Below, in pieces: positions 1 to 7,165 of a stretch of 64,000 nucleotides of DNA. Made by a program: the position numbers and the translations under genes. How positions within the stretch are numbered: position 1 is the stretch's first letter; every line of letters starts with the position of its first letter. Source of the stretch: Rhodoferax ferrireducens T118. GTDB taxonomy: Bacteria > Pseudomonadota > Gammaproteobacteria > Burkholderiales > Burkholderiaceae_C. The notes beneath the pieces were generated by a model that had not been told where the DNA came from, did no database searches, and saw only the letters and a list, made by a program, of their open reading frames with translations. Location of the stretch: the NCBI RefSeq assembly GCF_000013605.1, contig NC_007908.1, positions 1,736,001-1,800,000 on the forward strand, read 5' to 3'.

Positions 1-252
1 GCCGGTCCCATCTTGGGTGACAACCTGATGGCCATACTGAACGGCATTTCATTGCAGTCGTATGTGCCCACGCGCCACTCCCTGTATTGGCTGGCTTGTG
101 GACCACGCTGTGCTGTGGCCTCCTGGGGCCGGTGGTCGGCTGAAGGACAATGGGTCTGGCGCTGGAAAGACTGGATCGATCGTCGATTCGTCCGGAAATT
201 TTCTGAAACCACACCCGGTGAGGCGACGCCGATGTTGGAGAACACACCATGA
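1..252 (+). CDS. C-terminal end of an FAD-dependent NADH dehydrogenase-like protein (cut by window edge)
   Basis: The reading frame is open from the first base and ends at TGA 250-252, so only the last 83 residues are visible. The stretch with VASWGR and VWRWKDWIDRRF closely matches residues about 352-378 of the flavoprotein half of the NDH-SelD fusion at 8260-10557, so it belongs to the same pyridine nucleotide-disulfide oxidoreductase (NDH-2-like) family but without a SelD part. Such proteins pass electrons from NAD(P)H to FAD and then to quinone or another acceptor. The stop overlaps the ATG of the next ORF (ATGA), which suggests it leads the operon containing nrtS and the ECF sigma factor. 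The operon promoter would lie outside the window. Confidence 0.8.
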   Translation, partial: AGPILGDNLMAILNGISLQSYVPTRHSLYWLACGPRCAVASWGRWSAEGQWVWRWKDWIDRRFVRKFSETTPGEATPMLENTP

Positions 253-386
253 CATGGTTCAAACAAGCCGGCAATTGGCTTGGAAACGCACAGCCTGTTT
301 CGGTCGAGGCAACGTCCCGGCATCTGCTGGCGAGCCTGCTGGCGAGCCTGCTGGCGACTGCAGTCTCACCCCATCGGAGCCATTGA
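249..386 (+). CDS. Small ORF (45 aa) coupled between flavoprotein and nrtS genes
   Basis: ATG 249 overlaps the upstream stop as ATGA, and its own TGA (384-386) overlaps the ATG of nrtS. It fills the gap exactly and could couple translation along the operon. The predicted peptide starts MTWFKQAGNWLG and contains a leucine/alanine-rich stretch (LLASLLASLLA) encoded by a 12-bp unit (GCGAGCCTGCTG) repeated in tandem at about 331-354. I do not recognise a family. It may be a short single-pass membrane peptide or only a translational bridge. The support is its position between two overlapping stop-start pairs, not homology. Confidence 0.45.
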   Translation: MTWFKQAGNWLGNAQPVSVEATSRHLLASLLASLLATAVSPHRSH

Positions 387-610
387 TGAGGTCGCTCTTC
401 CAATTCGCCTGCTCTGGCAAGATTGTCAAAAATTCGCTGCGGATCGCCGTGGTGGTGGGCAGCATTCTCAACCTTGTCAACCAGGGCAGTGCCATCCTGG
501 CGGGCACAGGCATTTCGTGGGTTCACGTGTCGTTGAATTACTTGGTGCCCTACTGCGTGGCAAGTTACAGCGCAGCCAGAAACGAAATGACGCCACGAGG
601 AAATCAATAA
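386..610 (+). CDS. nrtS: NrtS-family small membrane protein (putative nitrate/nitrite transporter)
   Basis: This 74-aa protein has two hydrophobic segments (about residues 18-40 and 46-64). It carries the core I associate with the NrtS family: VVVGSILNLVNQG in the first segment and LNYLVPYCVASYSA in the second. NrtS proteins are small two-helix membrane proteins reported to act in nitrate/nitrite transport in cyanobacteria and found in many proteobacteria. The start was chosen because ATG 386 overlaps the preceding stop (TGATG); longer versions of the frame would run antisense-like through the upstream genes. Its stop overlaps the sigma-factor start (TAATG), so it is in one operon with that regulator. 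The link between a putative anion transporter and an ECF factor is unexplained. Confidence 0.7.
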   Translation: MRSLFQFACSGKIVKNSLRIAVVVGSILNLVNQGSAILAGTGISWVHVSLNYLVPYCVASYSAARNEMTPRGNQ

Positions 611-1236
611 TGGACGCTTTGACAAACGAAGGCATGAAATCAGATGCGTCCGAAGCATCGATCTTGTCTGACACGGCATTTTTGAATGACTTGCGCCGTC
701 AGATGGTGAAGTTTGCGACGCTGCAGCTCTCCAATAGCCACGCTGCAGAGGATGCGGTGCAGGAGGCACTCATCGGAGCGTTGAAAAATGCCCAGTCTTT
801 CGCCGGGCGAGCCGCATTGAAAACCTGGGTATTTGCCATTTTGCGTAACAAGATTGCCGATGTCTTGCGGCAGAAAAAACGCATGGTCGAGGCCAGCAGT
901 TTGCTCCGGGAAGACGAAGAGGGTGAGGACTTCTCTGAATTGTTTGATAAAAAAGGCTTTTGGCAATCCGATGAAAAGCCAGCCTCATGGGGCAATCCGC
1001 AAGATTCCTTGCATCAGAACCAGTTCTGGAAAGTGTTCGAGATTTGTTTGGAGGGCTTGCCCGGCAACCAGGCCAGGGTGTTCATGATGAAAGAATTCGT
1101 CGAATTGGAGGCCAATGAAATTTGCACTGCCGTCGGAATCACCACCACCAACCTGAATGTGATGCTGCACCGCTCCCGCCTGCGTCTGCGCGAGTGTCTT
1201 GAAAACAATTGGTTTCTGAAGGGAGAACACGCATGA
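610..1236 (+). CDS. ECF-type sigma-70 family RNA polymerase sigma factor
   Basis: 208 aa. Sigma region 2 lies at about residues 27-92 (MVKFATLQLSN, AAEDAVQEALIGAL, ALKTWVFAILRNKIADVLR). An acidic linker follows (EDEEGEDF, about 101-109), then region 4 at about 140-200 with the helix-turn-helix ELEANEICTAVGITTTNLN and HRSRLRLRECL. It redirects RNA polymerase to dedicated promoters. Its start overlaps the nrtS stop and its stop overlaps the anti-sigma start, the usual arrangement for a sigma/anti-sigma pair. The pair ends about 60 bp from the convergent bufferin operon. Bufferin operons elsewhere are often controlled by ECF factors. I infer that it reads the TGTAAG-N16/17-CGACTA promoters at 4179, 5901, 11619 and 17047. 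Confidence 0.92.
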   Translation: MDALTNEGMKSDASEASILSDTAFLNDLRRQMVKFATLQLSNSHAAEDAVQEALIGALKNAQSFAGRAALKTWVFAILRNKIADVLRQKKRMVEASSLLREDEEGEDFSELFDKKGFWQSDEKPASWGNPQDSLHQNQFWKVFEICLEGLPGNQARVFMMKEFVELEANEICTAVGITTTNLNVMLHRSRLRLRECLENNWFLKGEHA

Positions 1237-1430
1237 TGAACTGTCAGCAGGCCACAATGCTGATCTCGGAATCGCAGGAGCGAGCCTTATCTTTGCCGGA
1301 AAAAATGAACTTGAAGCTGCACGTGATGATGTGCTCGGGTTGCAGGAACTTCAGCTTGCAAGTGCCGTTTCTCGGCAAGGCCATGCGTGCCTATGCCAGC
1401 GGGAAAGACGAGGAATCCAAGAAAAAATGA
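1233..1430 (+). CDS. Zinc-finger (zf-HC2) anti-sigma factor
   Basis: 65 aa with the zinc-binding anti-sigma pattern H30-x3-C34-x2-C37 (HVMMCSGC) typical of putative zf-HC2/ZAS-type anti-sigma factors. There is no membrane segment, so it would be a soluble cytoplasmic anti-sigma whose zinc site could sense metal or thiol stress and release the sigma factor. ATG 1233 overlaps the sigma-factor stop (ATGA); a second ATG follows at 1236. The C-terminus is lysine-rich. It is short even for this class and has no separate sensory domain, so the Cys/His site is the only visible sensor. Confidence 0.85.
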   Translation: MMNCQQATMLISESQERALSLPEKMNLKLHVMMCSGCRNFSLQVPFLGKAMRAYASGKDEESKKK

Positions 1431-1493
1431 ACCCTGGATTCAACCGGTCGATGCGATTGCCTGGGGGCTGACTCCAAACAACTGCTCGATGTG

Positions 1494-2021
1494 TTACTCG
1501 CAACGCCGGGCGATCCAGTGATCCAATGACAGCTTGCCAGGTCCGCGCACCATCAGGTACAGCAGCACGGCGGCCCAGGTGCCGTGGGTGGGGTAGGCAT
1601 CGGGATAGACAAACAACTGAATGGTCATTGTCATGCCCAGCAGCGCCAACGCCGACAGGCGGGTGGCCAAGCCGAGCAGGATCAGAACAGGGAAAAGGTG
1701 CTCTGCTGTCGCCGCCAGGGTGGCCGCAATTTCAGGCGGAACTAGCGGCAAATGGTATTCATCCCTGAAAAGGTCTACCACCGAGTCCGACAGGCGCGGC
1801 CAGCCCAGGGTGAACTCCCGATTGACGATGTCTACGGCAAAGCCCTGTATCTTGGTCTCGCCAGACTTCCAGAACACCGCGGCGATGGAGAAACGCGCCA
1901 CGAACGCCAGCAGTGTGTTGGGGATGTGGGTGCAGATGCTGATAAACCGGCGAATCAGGCCGGCGATCAGCCCGGCGTCGGCAGGCGCGGATGCGCTCAA
2001 TCTTTCAGTGCGTGTGTTCAT
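1494..2021 (-). CDS. bufD: DoxX-family membrane protein of the bufferin cluster
   Basis: About 175 aa with four hydrophobic segments and DoxX signatures (FWKSGETKIQG near residue 51; TAEHLFPVLILLGLATRLSAL; LLYLMVRGPGKLSLDHW at the C-terminus). The ATG at 2019-2021 lies inside the end of bufC, giving a 17-bp overlap and implying translational coupling. DoxX proteins are found as the fourth gene (BufD) of bufferin operons and are assumed to act in membrane redox chemistry or export. The gene ends about 60 bp from the convergent anti-sigma gene, with no obvious terminator between. Confidence 0.85.
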   Translation of the reverse strand: MNTRTERLSASAPADAGLIAGLIRRFISICTHIPNTLLAFVARFSIAAVFWKSGETKIQGFAVDIVNREFTLGWPRLSDSVVDLFRDEYHLPLVPPEIAATLAATAEHLFPVLILLGLATRLSALALLGMTMTIQLFVYPDAYPTHGTWAAVLLYLMVRGPGKLSLDHWIARRCE

Positions 2022-2790
2022 GGTGTTCGTCCGTGCTGGTGAGGTGGCTGATGAGCTGCAGGCGAAGCAACAGCGCCAGGGCGTGTGACAAATCAAACGC
2101 TGGGTCGGCGCGACTTGCAGCGCCTGCAGCGTCGAACAAGGTCAGGCCACTTTGCAAGCCGCTGATGAACTTACTGACTCCAACTGCAATTTCCAGGGTG
2201 TCCACGTCCAGAGAGTTTCTGAACACCAGAACGGTCTGGGCTTGTTCAGGGTCAACGGACGAAATGCACAGCACGCCCTGATGCGCCGCCCAAATCGAAA
2301 ATACCGAGAAAGCCGAATTGATGACCTGCACCGAGGGGTGCAACACCAGCCGCAAGGCCATAAGCTGTTCGGGCCTGGTCAGCGCGACTTGTAGCGTTTC
2401 GGGTTGGATGGGCGGCACATCGGCGGCGTGGTAAGCCCGCACGCGCGCCATTTCCAGACGTGCTATGTCGGCCAGATACGGCACGGACGTGGCAGGCGGG
2501 AAAGCTGCTAGAAAATCAGCAAAGTTGTTTCCGTAATACGCCATGACACGCGAGCGAGGTGGATTGGCCTGGGCAAATACCCGCGCCATGGCGCGGAAAA
2601 ACTCTTCGCCCACCAACTCCTGCACAACGGGGTAGGTGTCTGCCAACGCGTCAATTAGCGACACCATGACATTATTGCGGTACACCGCAAAACGCGTGGC
2701 CGGGTCAGAGCCGTTCCAAGTGGTGAGACCGCCTGGGCAGGGCAGCTCGGGGTTCAGCACGGCATTGGCAAACGCGGTCTGGCTGTTCAT
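2005..2790 (-). CDS. bufC: DUF2063-type partner protein of the bufferin-modifying enzyme
   Basis: 261 aa. The N-terminal half carries the DUF2063 domain ([53 protein letters not shown]), the DNA-binding-like module that in MNIO systems (HvfC, BufC) presents the precursor peptide to the MNIO enzyme. The remainder is the variable C-terminal region. Its ATG overlaps the bufB stop (ATGA) and its end overlaps bufD, so bufB-C-D are translationally coupled. Function is inferred from family and context: needed together with BufB to install the thiooxazole-type modification on cysteines of BufA1. Confidence 0.88.
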   Translation of the reverse strand: MNSQTAFANAVLNPELPCPGGLTTWNGSDPATRFAVYRNNVMVSLIDALADTYPVVQELVGEEFFRAMARVFAQANPPRSRVMAYYGNNFADFLAAFPPATSVPYLADIARLEMARVRAYHAADVPPIQPETLQVALTRPEQLMALRLVLHPSVQVINSAFSVFSIWAAHQGVLCISSVDPEQAQTVLVFRNSLDVDTLEIAVGVSKFISGLQSGLTLFDAAGAASRADPAFDLSHALALLLRLQLISHLTSTDEHHEHTH

Positions 2791-3749
2791 GCCGCCACCT
2801 CATGGGCCACGGTGCTCAGGTCTTGTATTTGTTGTGATGCATCCAAAACTCTGGCGGGCCGCTCATTGCGTTGACGCAGCTCCCACAACTGCCGGTCAGC
2901 CACACCGGCTTCGGCCAACAAAGCCGGCCAGACGGGCACGTCGTTGTCGCGCTCCAGCAAAGTCGCCACCGGGCCGGTCAGCCCCAGCGTGAAGGCATAC
3001 AGCTCCCACACCGCCTGCGCCACAGGCGCGCCATGGCTGTCAATCAGCAACAGGTCGCCGTTGTCGTCTTGCGCCTGGGCAAAACCGGCGAGGTGAATTT
3101 CGCCTACCTGAGCCAGCGGCATGGAACGGATGGTGGCCCGCGCGTCGCGCCCGTGGTTGACGCAGCTCACATGCACATTGTTCACGTCGAGTAGCAGGCC
3201 GCAACCCGTGCGGCGCACCACCTCGGTCAAAAACGTACCTTCGTCCCAAGTGGACGCTGAAAACTCGACATAAGTGGCCGGGTTTTCCAGCAACATGCGC
3301 CGTCCCAGGTGTGACTGCACCTGGTCAATGTGGTCACATACACGCTGCAAGGTAGCTGTGTTGTAGGGCACGGGCAACAAATCGTTCAAAAAGGCAGGAC
3401 CATGGGTAGACCAGGCCAGATGCTCCGAAAAAGATTGCGGCTGGTAGCGCGCCAGCAAGGCTGCCAGCGCATCCAGATGTTCAACATCCAGCGACGCATC
3501 GGCCCCGATGGACAAGCCCACGCCGTGAATGGAGAGCGCGTAGCGCTCGCGGATGCGGGTGAGGTAATGGTGAAACGGACCACCCGGGACCATGTAGTTT
3601 TCGGCATGGACTTCGAAGAAGCCGATGTTGGGCTGGGTGGCCAGAATTTCCTGATAATGCGCGGGCTTCAAGCCCACCCCGGCGCGTGTCGGCAGGGTGT
3701 CAGCGGCAGCACCCAGGGCTTGCGTTGGCGAATTGAATCGGTTTGGCAT
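2787..3749 (-). CDS. bufB: DUF692 multinuclear non-heme iron oxidative enzyme (MNIO) modifying bufferin
   Basis: 320 aa TIM-barrel protein of the DUF692/MNIO family. Conserved metal-ligand segments are visible in order: [60 protein letters not shown] and DSHGAPV. These supply the His, Glu, Asp and Asn ligands of the two- or three-iron centre. Related enzymes convert Cys residues of precursor peptides to oxazolone or thiooxazole groups that bind copper. I chose ATG 3749 because family similarity begins right after it (GVGLKPAHY); the frame upstream runs through bufA1 antisense. It lies 29 bp downstream of bufA1 in the same operon. Confidence 0.92.
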   Translation of the reverse strand: MPNRFNSPTQALGAAADTLPTRAGVGLKPAHYQEILATQPNIGFFEVHAENYMVPGGPFHHYLTRIRERYALSIHGVGLSIGADASLDVEHLDALAALLARYQPQSFSEHLAWSTHGPAFLNDLLPVPYNTATLQRVCDHIDQVQSHLGRRMLLENPATYVEFSASTWDEGTFLTEVVRRTGCGLLLDVNNVHVSCVNHGRDARATIRSMPLAQVGEIHLAGFAQAQDDNGDLLLIDSHGAPVAQAVWELYAFTLGLTGPVATLLERDNDVPVWPALLAEAGVADRQLWELRQRNERPARVLDASQQIQDLSTVAHEVAA

Positions 3750-3778
3750 ACCCGGTGCTCCGCTGGTGTTGGAAAGAA

Positions 3779-4093
3779 TCAGGCCTTGACTTCCTTGAAC
3801 TCTTTCAACTGACCGAAGCCCGTGGGCGAAGTCTTGGACACGGTCTTTTCGCAAGTGCCTTTTGGCACCATCGACCAGGCGTTGCCCTGGTAGTCCACTT
3901 TGGAGGTGCCCGCGCAGGTGGTGCCCGCGCCTGCCTTGCAGTCGTTCTTGCCTTTCAGTGCCACGCCGAAGCACTTGTCGGTGTCAGCCGCTTGGGCTGC
4001 GATCGGTGTGGCGGCAATGGTCAAGGCTGCGCTCATGGCCAAAGCCAGGGCGGCAGCAGAGGCGTAGCGAGTGGTGGTGGTCTGGTTTTTCAT
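3779..4093 (-). CDS. bufA1: Bufferin precursor peptide (DUF2282, BufA1 type)
   Basis: 104 aa. Residues 1-36 form a Sec signal peptide (two-helix-like Ala/Leu stretch ending AAQAAD). The mature part has the DUF2282 pattern with four cysteines, C41, C52, C60 and C81 ([24 protein letters not shown]). In described bufferins such cysteines are modified by the MNIO enzyme and the product buffers copper in the periplasm. ATG 4093 is preceded by AAGGA at a good distance. It heads the bufA1-B-C-D operon, and an ECF-like promoter lies at 4179-4206. The metal specificity cannot be read from the sequence. Confidence 0.93.
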   Translation of the reverse strand: MKNQTTTTRYASAAALALAMSAALTIAATPIAAQAADTDKCFGVALKGKNDCKAGAGTTCAGTSKVDYQGNAWSMVPKGTCEKTVSKTSPTGFGQLKEFKEVKA

Positions 4094-4178
4094 TTCAATG
4101 TCCTTAGTCGGGTTAACGGTGGTTGGCAAGTGGGTGACGGTCAGCACGGAACGCGCTGTGTGTGCCATGCTGCTTCTA

Positions 4179-4206
4179 TAGTCGCAACTGTCGGCGGTTT
4201 CTTACA
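4179..4206 (-). promoter_or_regulatory. ECF-type promoter of the bufferin operon
   Basis: Read on the minus strand: TGTAAG (4206-4201), 16-bp spacer, CGACTA (4184-4179), about 85 bp upstream of the bufA1 ATG. The same two hexamers with a 16- or 17-bp spacer recur upstream of arsS, senB and the TVP38-flavoprotein gene. The form (a -35 around GTAA and a -10 beginning CG) is typical of ECF promoters. Assignment to the ECF factor at 610 is inference. Confidence 0.75.
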
Positions 4207-4230
4207 CTGCGACCCATAGAAAAACTAAGA

Positions 4231-4280
4231 CGCTATAAATAATATAGCTTGTTATGCAATAAGGACGGGGGCCAGGGGCA
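4231..4280 (+). repeat. Copy of the dispersed ACGGGGGC repeat
   Basis: Contains an AT-rich arm (CTATAAATAATATAGC, itself an inverted repeat) followed about 20 bp later by GACGGGGGCCAGGGGC. This matches the layout of the other copies in the window. It lies between the bufferin promoter and the gor relic. Confidence 0.55.
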
Positions 4281-4379
4281 TAAAAAGCTTGCAACTTTTG
4301 GTGCATGGGTGAAGTCAAATGTTTCGCCTCGTGTCGGTTGGAGGTGCGGCAACGATGCCAGCGTTGGCCAGGTGATGGC

Positions 4380-4781
4380 GACTTATTTGGCCCGACCCGC
4401 ATCAGTGCTGAGCTGACCACGGTGCCCTCAGCCGTATTCAGCCAGCCGCCCATCGGTACCGTGGGGCTGACCGAAACGCAGGCGCTGGTGCAGTATGGCG
4501 AAATCGATATCTACAGCAGCCAGTTCCGCAGCATGCGCCACAGCCTGTCCGGGCGCGACGAGCGCACGCTGGTTAAACTGATTGTCGACACGGTCAGCCA
4601 GCGCGTGCTGGGGGCGCACATGGCGGGGGCCGACGCGCCCGAGATCATTCAGGGCCTGGCCATCGCGATCCGCATGGGTGCGACCAAAGCCGATCTGGAT
4701 GCCACGGTGGCGCTGCACCCCTCAGCGGCTGAAGAGTTTGTGACTTTGCGTGAAAAAATCACCCGACAACGATATGAATAA
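4380..4781 (+). pseudogene. gor: C-terminal remnant of glutathione-disulfide reductase
   Basis: The frame encodes only the dimerisation domain of a glutathione reductase-type flavoprotein (VPSAVFSQPPIGTVGLTE, SLSGRDERTLVKL, VLGAHMAGADAPEIIQGLA, DLDATVALHPSAAEEFVTL). The FAD and NADPH domains and the redox-active CxxxxC are absent, and no upstream frame in the preceding 200 bp supplies them. Just before 4380 the similarity may continue in another frame (QVMATYL), which suggests a frameshift at the break. The open frame extends upstream to 4305 without homology. Its stop overlaps the egtD start, so the fragment may still be read through as a leader. Confidence 0.85.
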
Positions 4782-5700
4782 CATCCTCACGTCCGATCAA
4801 TTGGAAATCATCAAAGGCTTGATGCAAGTCCCGGCAACGATTTCGCCCAAGTACTTTTACGACGCCAAGGGCTCTGCGCTGTTCGAGGACATTACCCGCC
4901 TGCAGGCGTATTACCCGACGCGTACCGAGCACGCCATCATGAGCATCCATGCGCCAGAGATCGCGCGCCGGGTCGGTGCAAGCTGCACCTTGATTGAACT
5001 GGGTGCAGGCAATTGCCAAAAAGCCAAAGCCTTGTGCGAGCTGATCAAGCCGGCGCATTTTGTTGCTGTCGACATATCTGAGGAGTTTTTGCATGACGCT
5101 GTAGCCAGGATGCGATTAACCTTCCCGGACATCGATATCCAGGCGCTTGCTGCTGATCTGACCGCGGACATCGGGTTGCCAGCCAGTCTGCCGGCGCAAC
5201 GCCGCCTGGTGTTCTACCCCGGTTCATCCATCGGCAATTTTGACCCACCGCAGGCGCAGGCCTTGCTGTCTCGTATACGTGACTTGATCGCAGACGATGG
5301 CGCGCTTCTGATTGGCGTTGATCTGGTTAAAGACGAAGCGGTGCTCAATGCCGCCTACGATGATGGTGAAGGTGTGACAGCAGCCTTCAACCTCAATGTG
5401 CTGGACCATGTCAACCGACTGATTGGCTCTGACTTTGATACGAACCAGTGGCAACACCGGGCATTTTTCAACGCAGATCGGTCCCGCATTGAGATGCATC
5501 TGGAGGCGAAGGCCAACCAGCTCATACACTGGCGCCACGGTGCACGCAGCTTTGCCCGTGGTGAGCGCATTCATACCGAAAACAGCTACAAATACCGGGT
5601 TGAGGATTTCGTCGAGCTTCTGGAACGTGCGGGATTGCCTCAAACGCAAGTCTGGACCGACGAGCACGCATGGTTTGCCGTTGTTCTTGCCCGTCCCTGA
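4774..5700 (+). CDS. egtD: L-histidine N-alpha-methyltransferase (hercynine synthase)
   Basis: 308 aa from ATG 4774 (an alternative GTG lies at 4750). EgtD/DUF2260-type SAM methyltransferase: PKYFYDAKGSALFEDI near the N-terminus, SAM loop ELGAGN (75-80), YPGSSIGNFDP (148-158), and near the C-terminus the E-x-S element in TENSYKYR that corresponds to the histidine-amino-binding residues of EgtD. It trimethylates histidine to hercynine, the shared precursor of ergothioneine and selenoneine. No EgtB/EgtE pair is present; the only EgtB-like enzyme in the window is the SenA-type protein at 15226-16422, so hercynine is probably made for selenoneine. The start overlaps the gor relic's stop and no good Shine-Dalgarno is visible. 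Confidence 0.92.
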   Translation: MNNILTSDQLEIIKGLMQVPATISPKYFYDAKGSALFEDITRLQAYYPTRTEHAIMSIHAPEIARRVGASCTLIELGAGNCQKAKALCELIKPAHFVAVDISEEFLHDAVARMRLTFPDIDIQALAADLTADIGLPASLPAQRRLVFYPGSSIGNFDPPQAQALLSRIRDLIADDGALLIGVDLVKDEAVLNAAYDDGEGVTAAFNLNVLDHVNRLIGSDFDTNQWQHRAFFNADRSRIEMHLEAKANQLIHWRHGARSFARGERIHTENSYKYRVEDFVELLERAGLPQTQVWTDEHAWFAVVLARP

Positions 5701-6090
5701 ACCGGGCCCCAGAACCCCGCGTCTTGCAGGGGAAGCGAAGCAAATCGACTCACGTTCAAGCTCTTGCGAGCACCCGGTCCAGAACCGGAAATTGGGGCAA
5801 GATCAATACCTATTTTTTTGGGGTCGCCCAAATTGCTGACTGGCGAGCAAGAACAGGTCGGACGGCGAGATGGATTTTTTTGTGAATTGGCTGCTGCGAT
5901 TGTAAGAAATGGCTGCTGCCAGCGACTAATGACAAAAGAGGCAAGGCGTTTGCAACTTGCAGGGCAAAACAGAATCAATGGATGGCGGCGCTTGCCCAAT
6001 GTGCGGGCACTTTGCCAATTTGACTTGAATAGGAAATTCACGAGCGGCTGGCATTTTTTCTGACCTGATTCTCAAGACCTACAAATCCTC
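5701..6090 (+). other. 390-bp intergenic region with ECF promoter and long arsS leader
   Basis: No supported gene. It holds the ECF-type promoter at 5901-5928 and then about 155 nt of untranslated leader before the arsS ATG. I see no convincing intrinsic terminator for egtD. Short frames here lack homology or codon coherence. Confidence 0.6.
5901..5928 (+). promoter_or_regulatory. ECF-type promoter upstream of arsS-arsM
   Basis: TGTAAG (5901-5906), 16-bp spacer, CGACTA (5923-5928). Both hexamers and the spacing are identical to the bufA1 promoter, and the A-A-A after the -35 is also shared. It points at arsS, whose ATG is at 6091. Confidence 0.72.
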
Positions 6091-7053
6091 ATGCACGACA
6101 CCCTCCCACTGTTGGAAAAAACCCGCTTTCCGGTCATTCGCCGCACGCACCTGGAAACCTTGCAGATCAACCTCGGCTACAAGTGCAACCAGAGCTGCGT
6201 GCATTGCCACGTCAACGCTGGCCCGAACCGTACCGAAATGATGGACGTGGCCACCATGGCGCTGATTCCGCAGGTGCTGGCCGCGCGCGAGATTGGCACA
6301 CTCGACCTGACCGGCGGTGCGCCCGAACTGCATGAGGGCTTCAGAGGCCTGGTGCGCGCGGCGCGGGCGCAAGGCGTGCGCGTGATTGACCGCTGCAATC
6401 TGACCGTTCTGTTTGAACCCGGGCAAGAAGGGCTGGCAGCGTTTCTGGCCGCGCAGCGGGTCGAGGTTGTTGCGTCCATGCCCTGCTATTCGGCGGCCAA
6501 CGTTGACAAGCAGCGCGGCGACGGCGTGTTTGACCTGAGCATTGCCGCCTTGCAGCAACTCAACGCCCTGGGTTACGGCCGCCAAGGTTCGGGCCTGGTT
6601 CTGAACCTGGTCTACAACCCGCAAGGCGCGTCGCTGCCACCCGAGCAGCAGAAGCTGCAGGCCGATTACAAACGTGAGCTGCTCCAGCACTTCAGCATCG
6701 TCTTTAACGAACTCTTTGCACTGACCAACATGCCAATCCAGCGCTTTGGCTCGACGCTGGTGTCCAAGGGCACGTTTGACGCCTACATGGATTTGCTCAG
6801 GAGCAGTTTTCAGGAACAGAACCTGCCCGGTGTGATGTGCCGCAGCACGGTTAGCGTGGACTGGCAGGGCTGGCTGTCTGATTGTGACTTCAATCAGCAG
6901 CTCGGCCTGCCACTCGGAACATCGGGACTCAAGCGCCACCTGCGCGATCTGCTGAAAACCGGCCTGGACGAACAGACCATCCGTGTGGCGGGTCACTGCT
7001 TTGGCTGCACCGCGGGCCAGGGCAGCAGTTGCGGCGGTGCACTGGAACATTGA
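6091..7053 (+). CDS. arsS: Radical SAM protein ArsS (arsenosugar biosynthesis; Cys form of the rSAM/selenodomain family)
   Basis: 320 aa. Radical SAM [4Fe-4S] motif C32-x3-C36-x2-C39 (YKCNQSCVHCHVNAGP) and LDLTGGAPEL as the glycine-rich SAM segment. The C-terminal Cys-rich region has C303, C306 and C314 (HCFGCTAGQGSSCGG). This is the layout of the ArsS family (radical SAM/Cys-rich, TIGR04167-like), where ArsS transfers the 5'-deoxyadenosyl group to dimethylarsinous acid on the way to arsenosugars. Some family members contain selenocysteine; here no in-frame UGA is needed. arsM follows 112 bp downstream and the ECF-type promoter lies 163 bp upstream. Confidence 0.9.
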   Translation: MHDTLPLLEKTRFPVIRRTHLETLQINLGYKCNQSCVHCHVNAGPNRTEMMDVATMALIPQVLAAREIGTLDLTGGAPELHEGFRGLVRAARAQGVRVIDRCNLTVLFEPGQEGLAAFLAAQRVEVVASMPCYSAANVDKQRGDGVFDLSIAALQQLNALGYGRQGSGLVLNLVYNPQGASLPPEQQKLQADYKRELLQHFSIVFNELFALTNMPIQRFGSTLVSKGTFDAYMDLLRSSFQEQNLPGVMCRSTVSVDWQGWLSDCDFNQQLGLPLGTSGLKRHLRDLLKTGLDEQTIRVAGHCFGCTAGQGSSCGGALEH

Positions 7054-7165
7054 GCGCGCCATGACGGTATCAAGCCCGATGGTGAAGAAAGACGCCAGCC
7101 CAATGAAAACACGCGTTGCTGGCCACCAATTTTGAATCACTCTATTATTTTTTTGAACAAATCTC

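Noticed and set aside
6091..7053. Possible selenocysteine in ArsS
   Set aside because: The frame is uninterrupted and the C-terminal cluster uses Cys; no in-frame UGA or nearby SECIS-like hairpin was needed.
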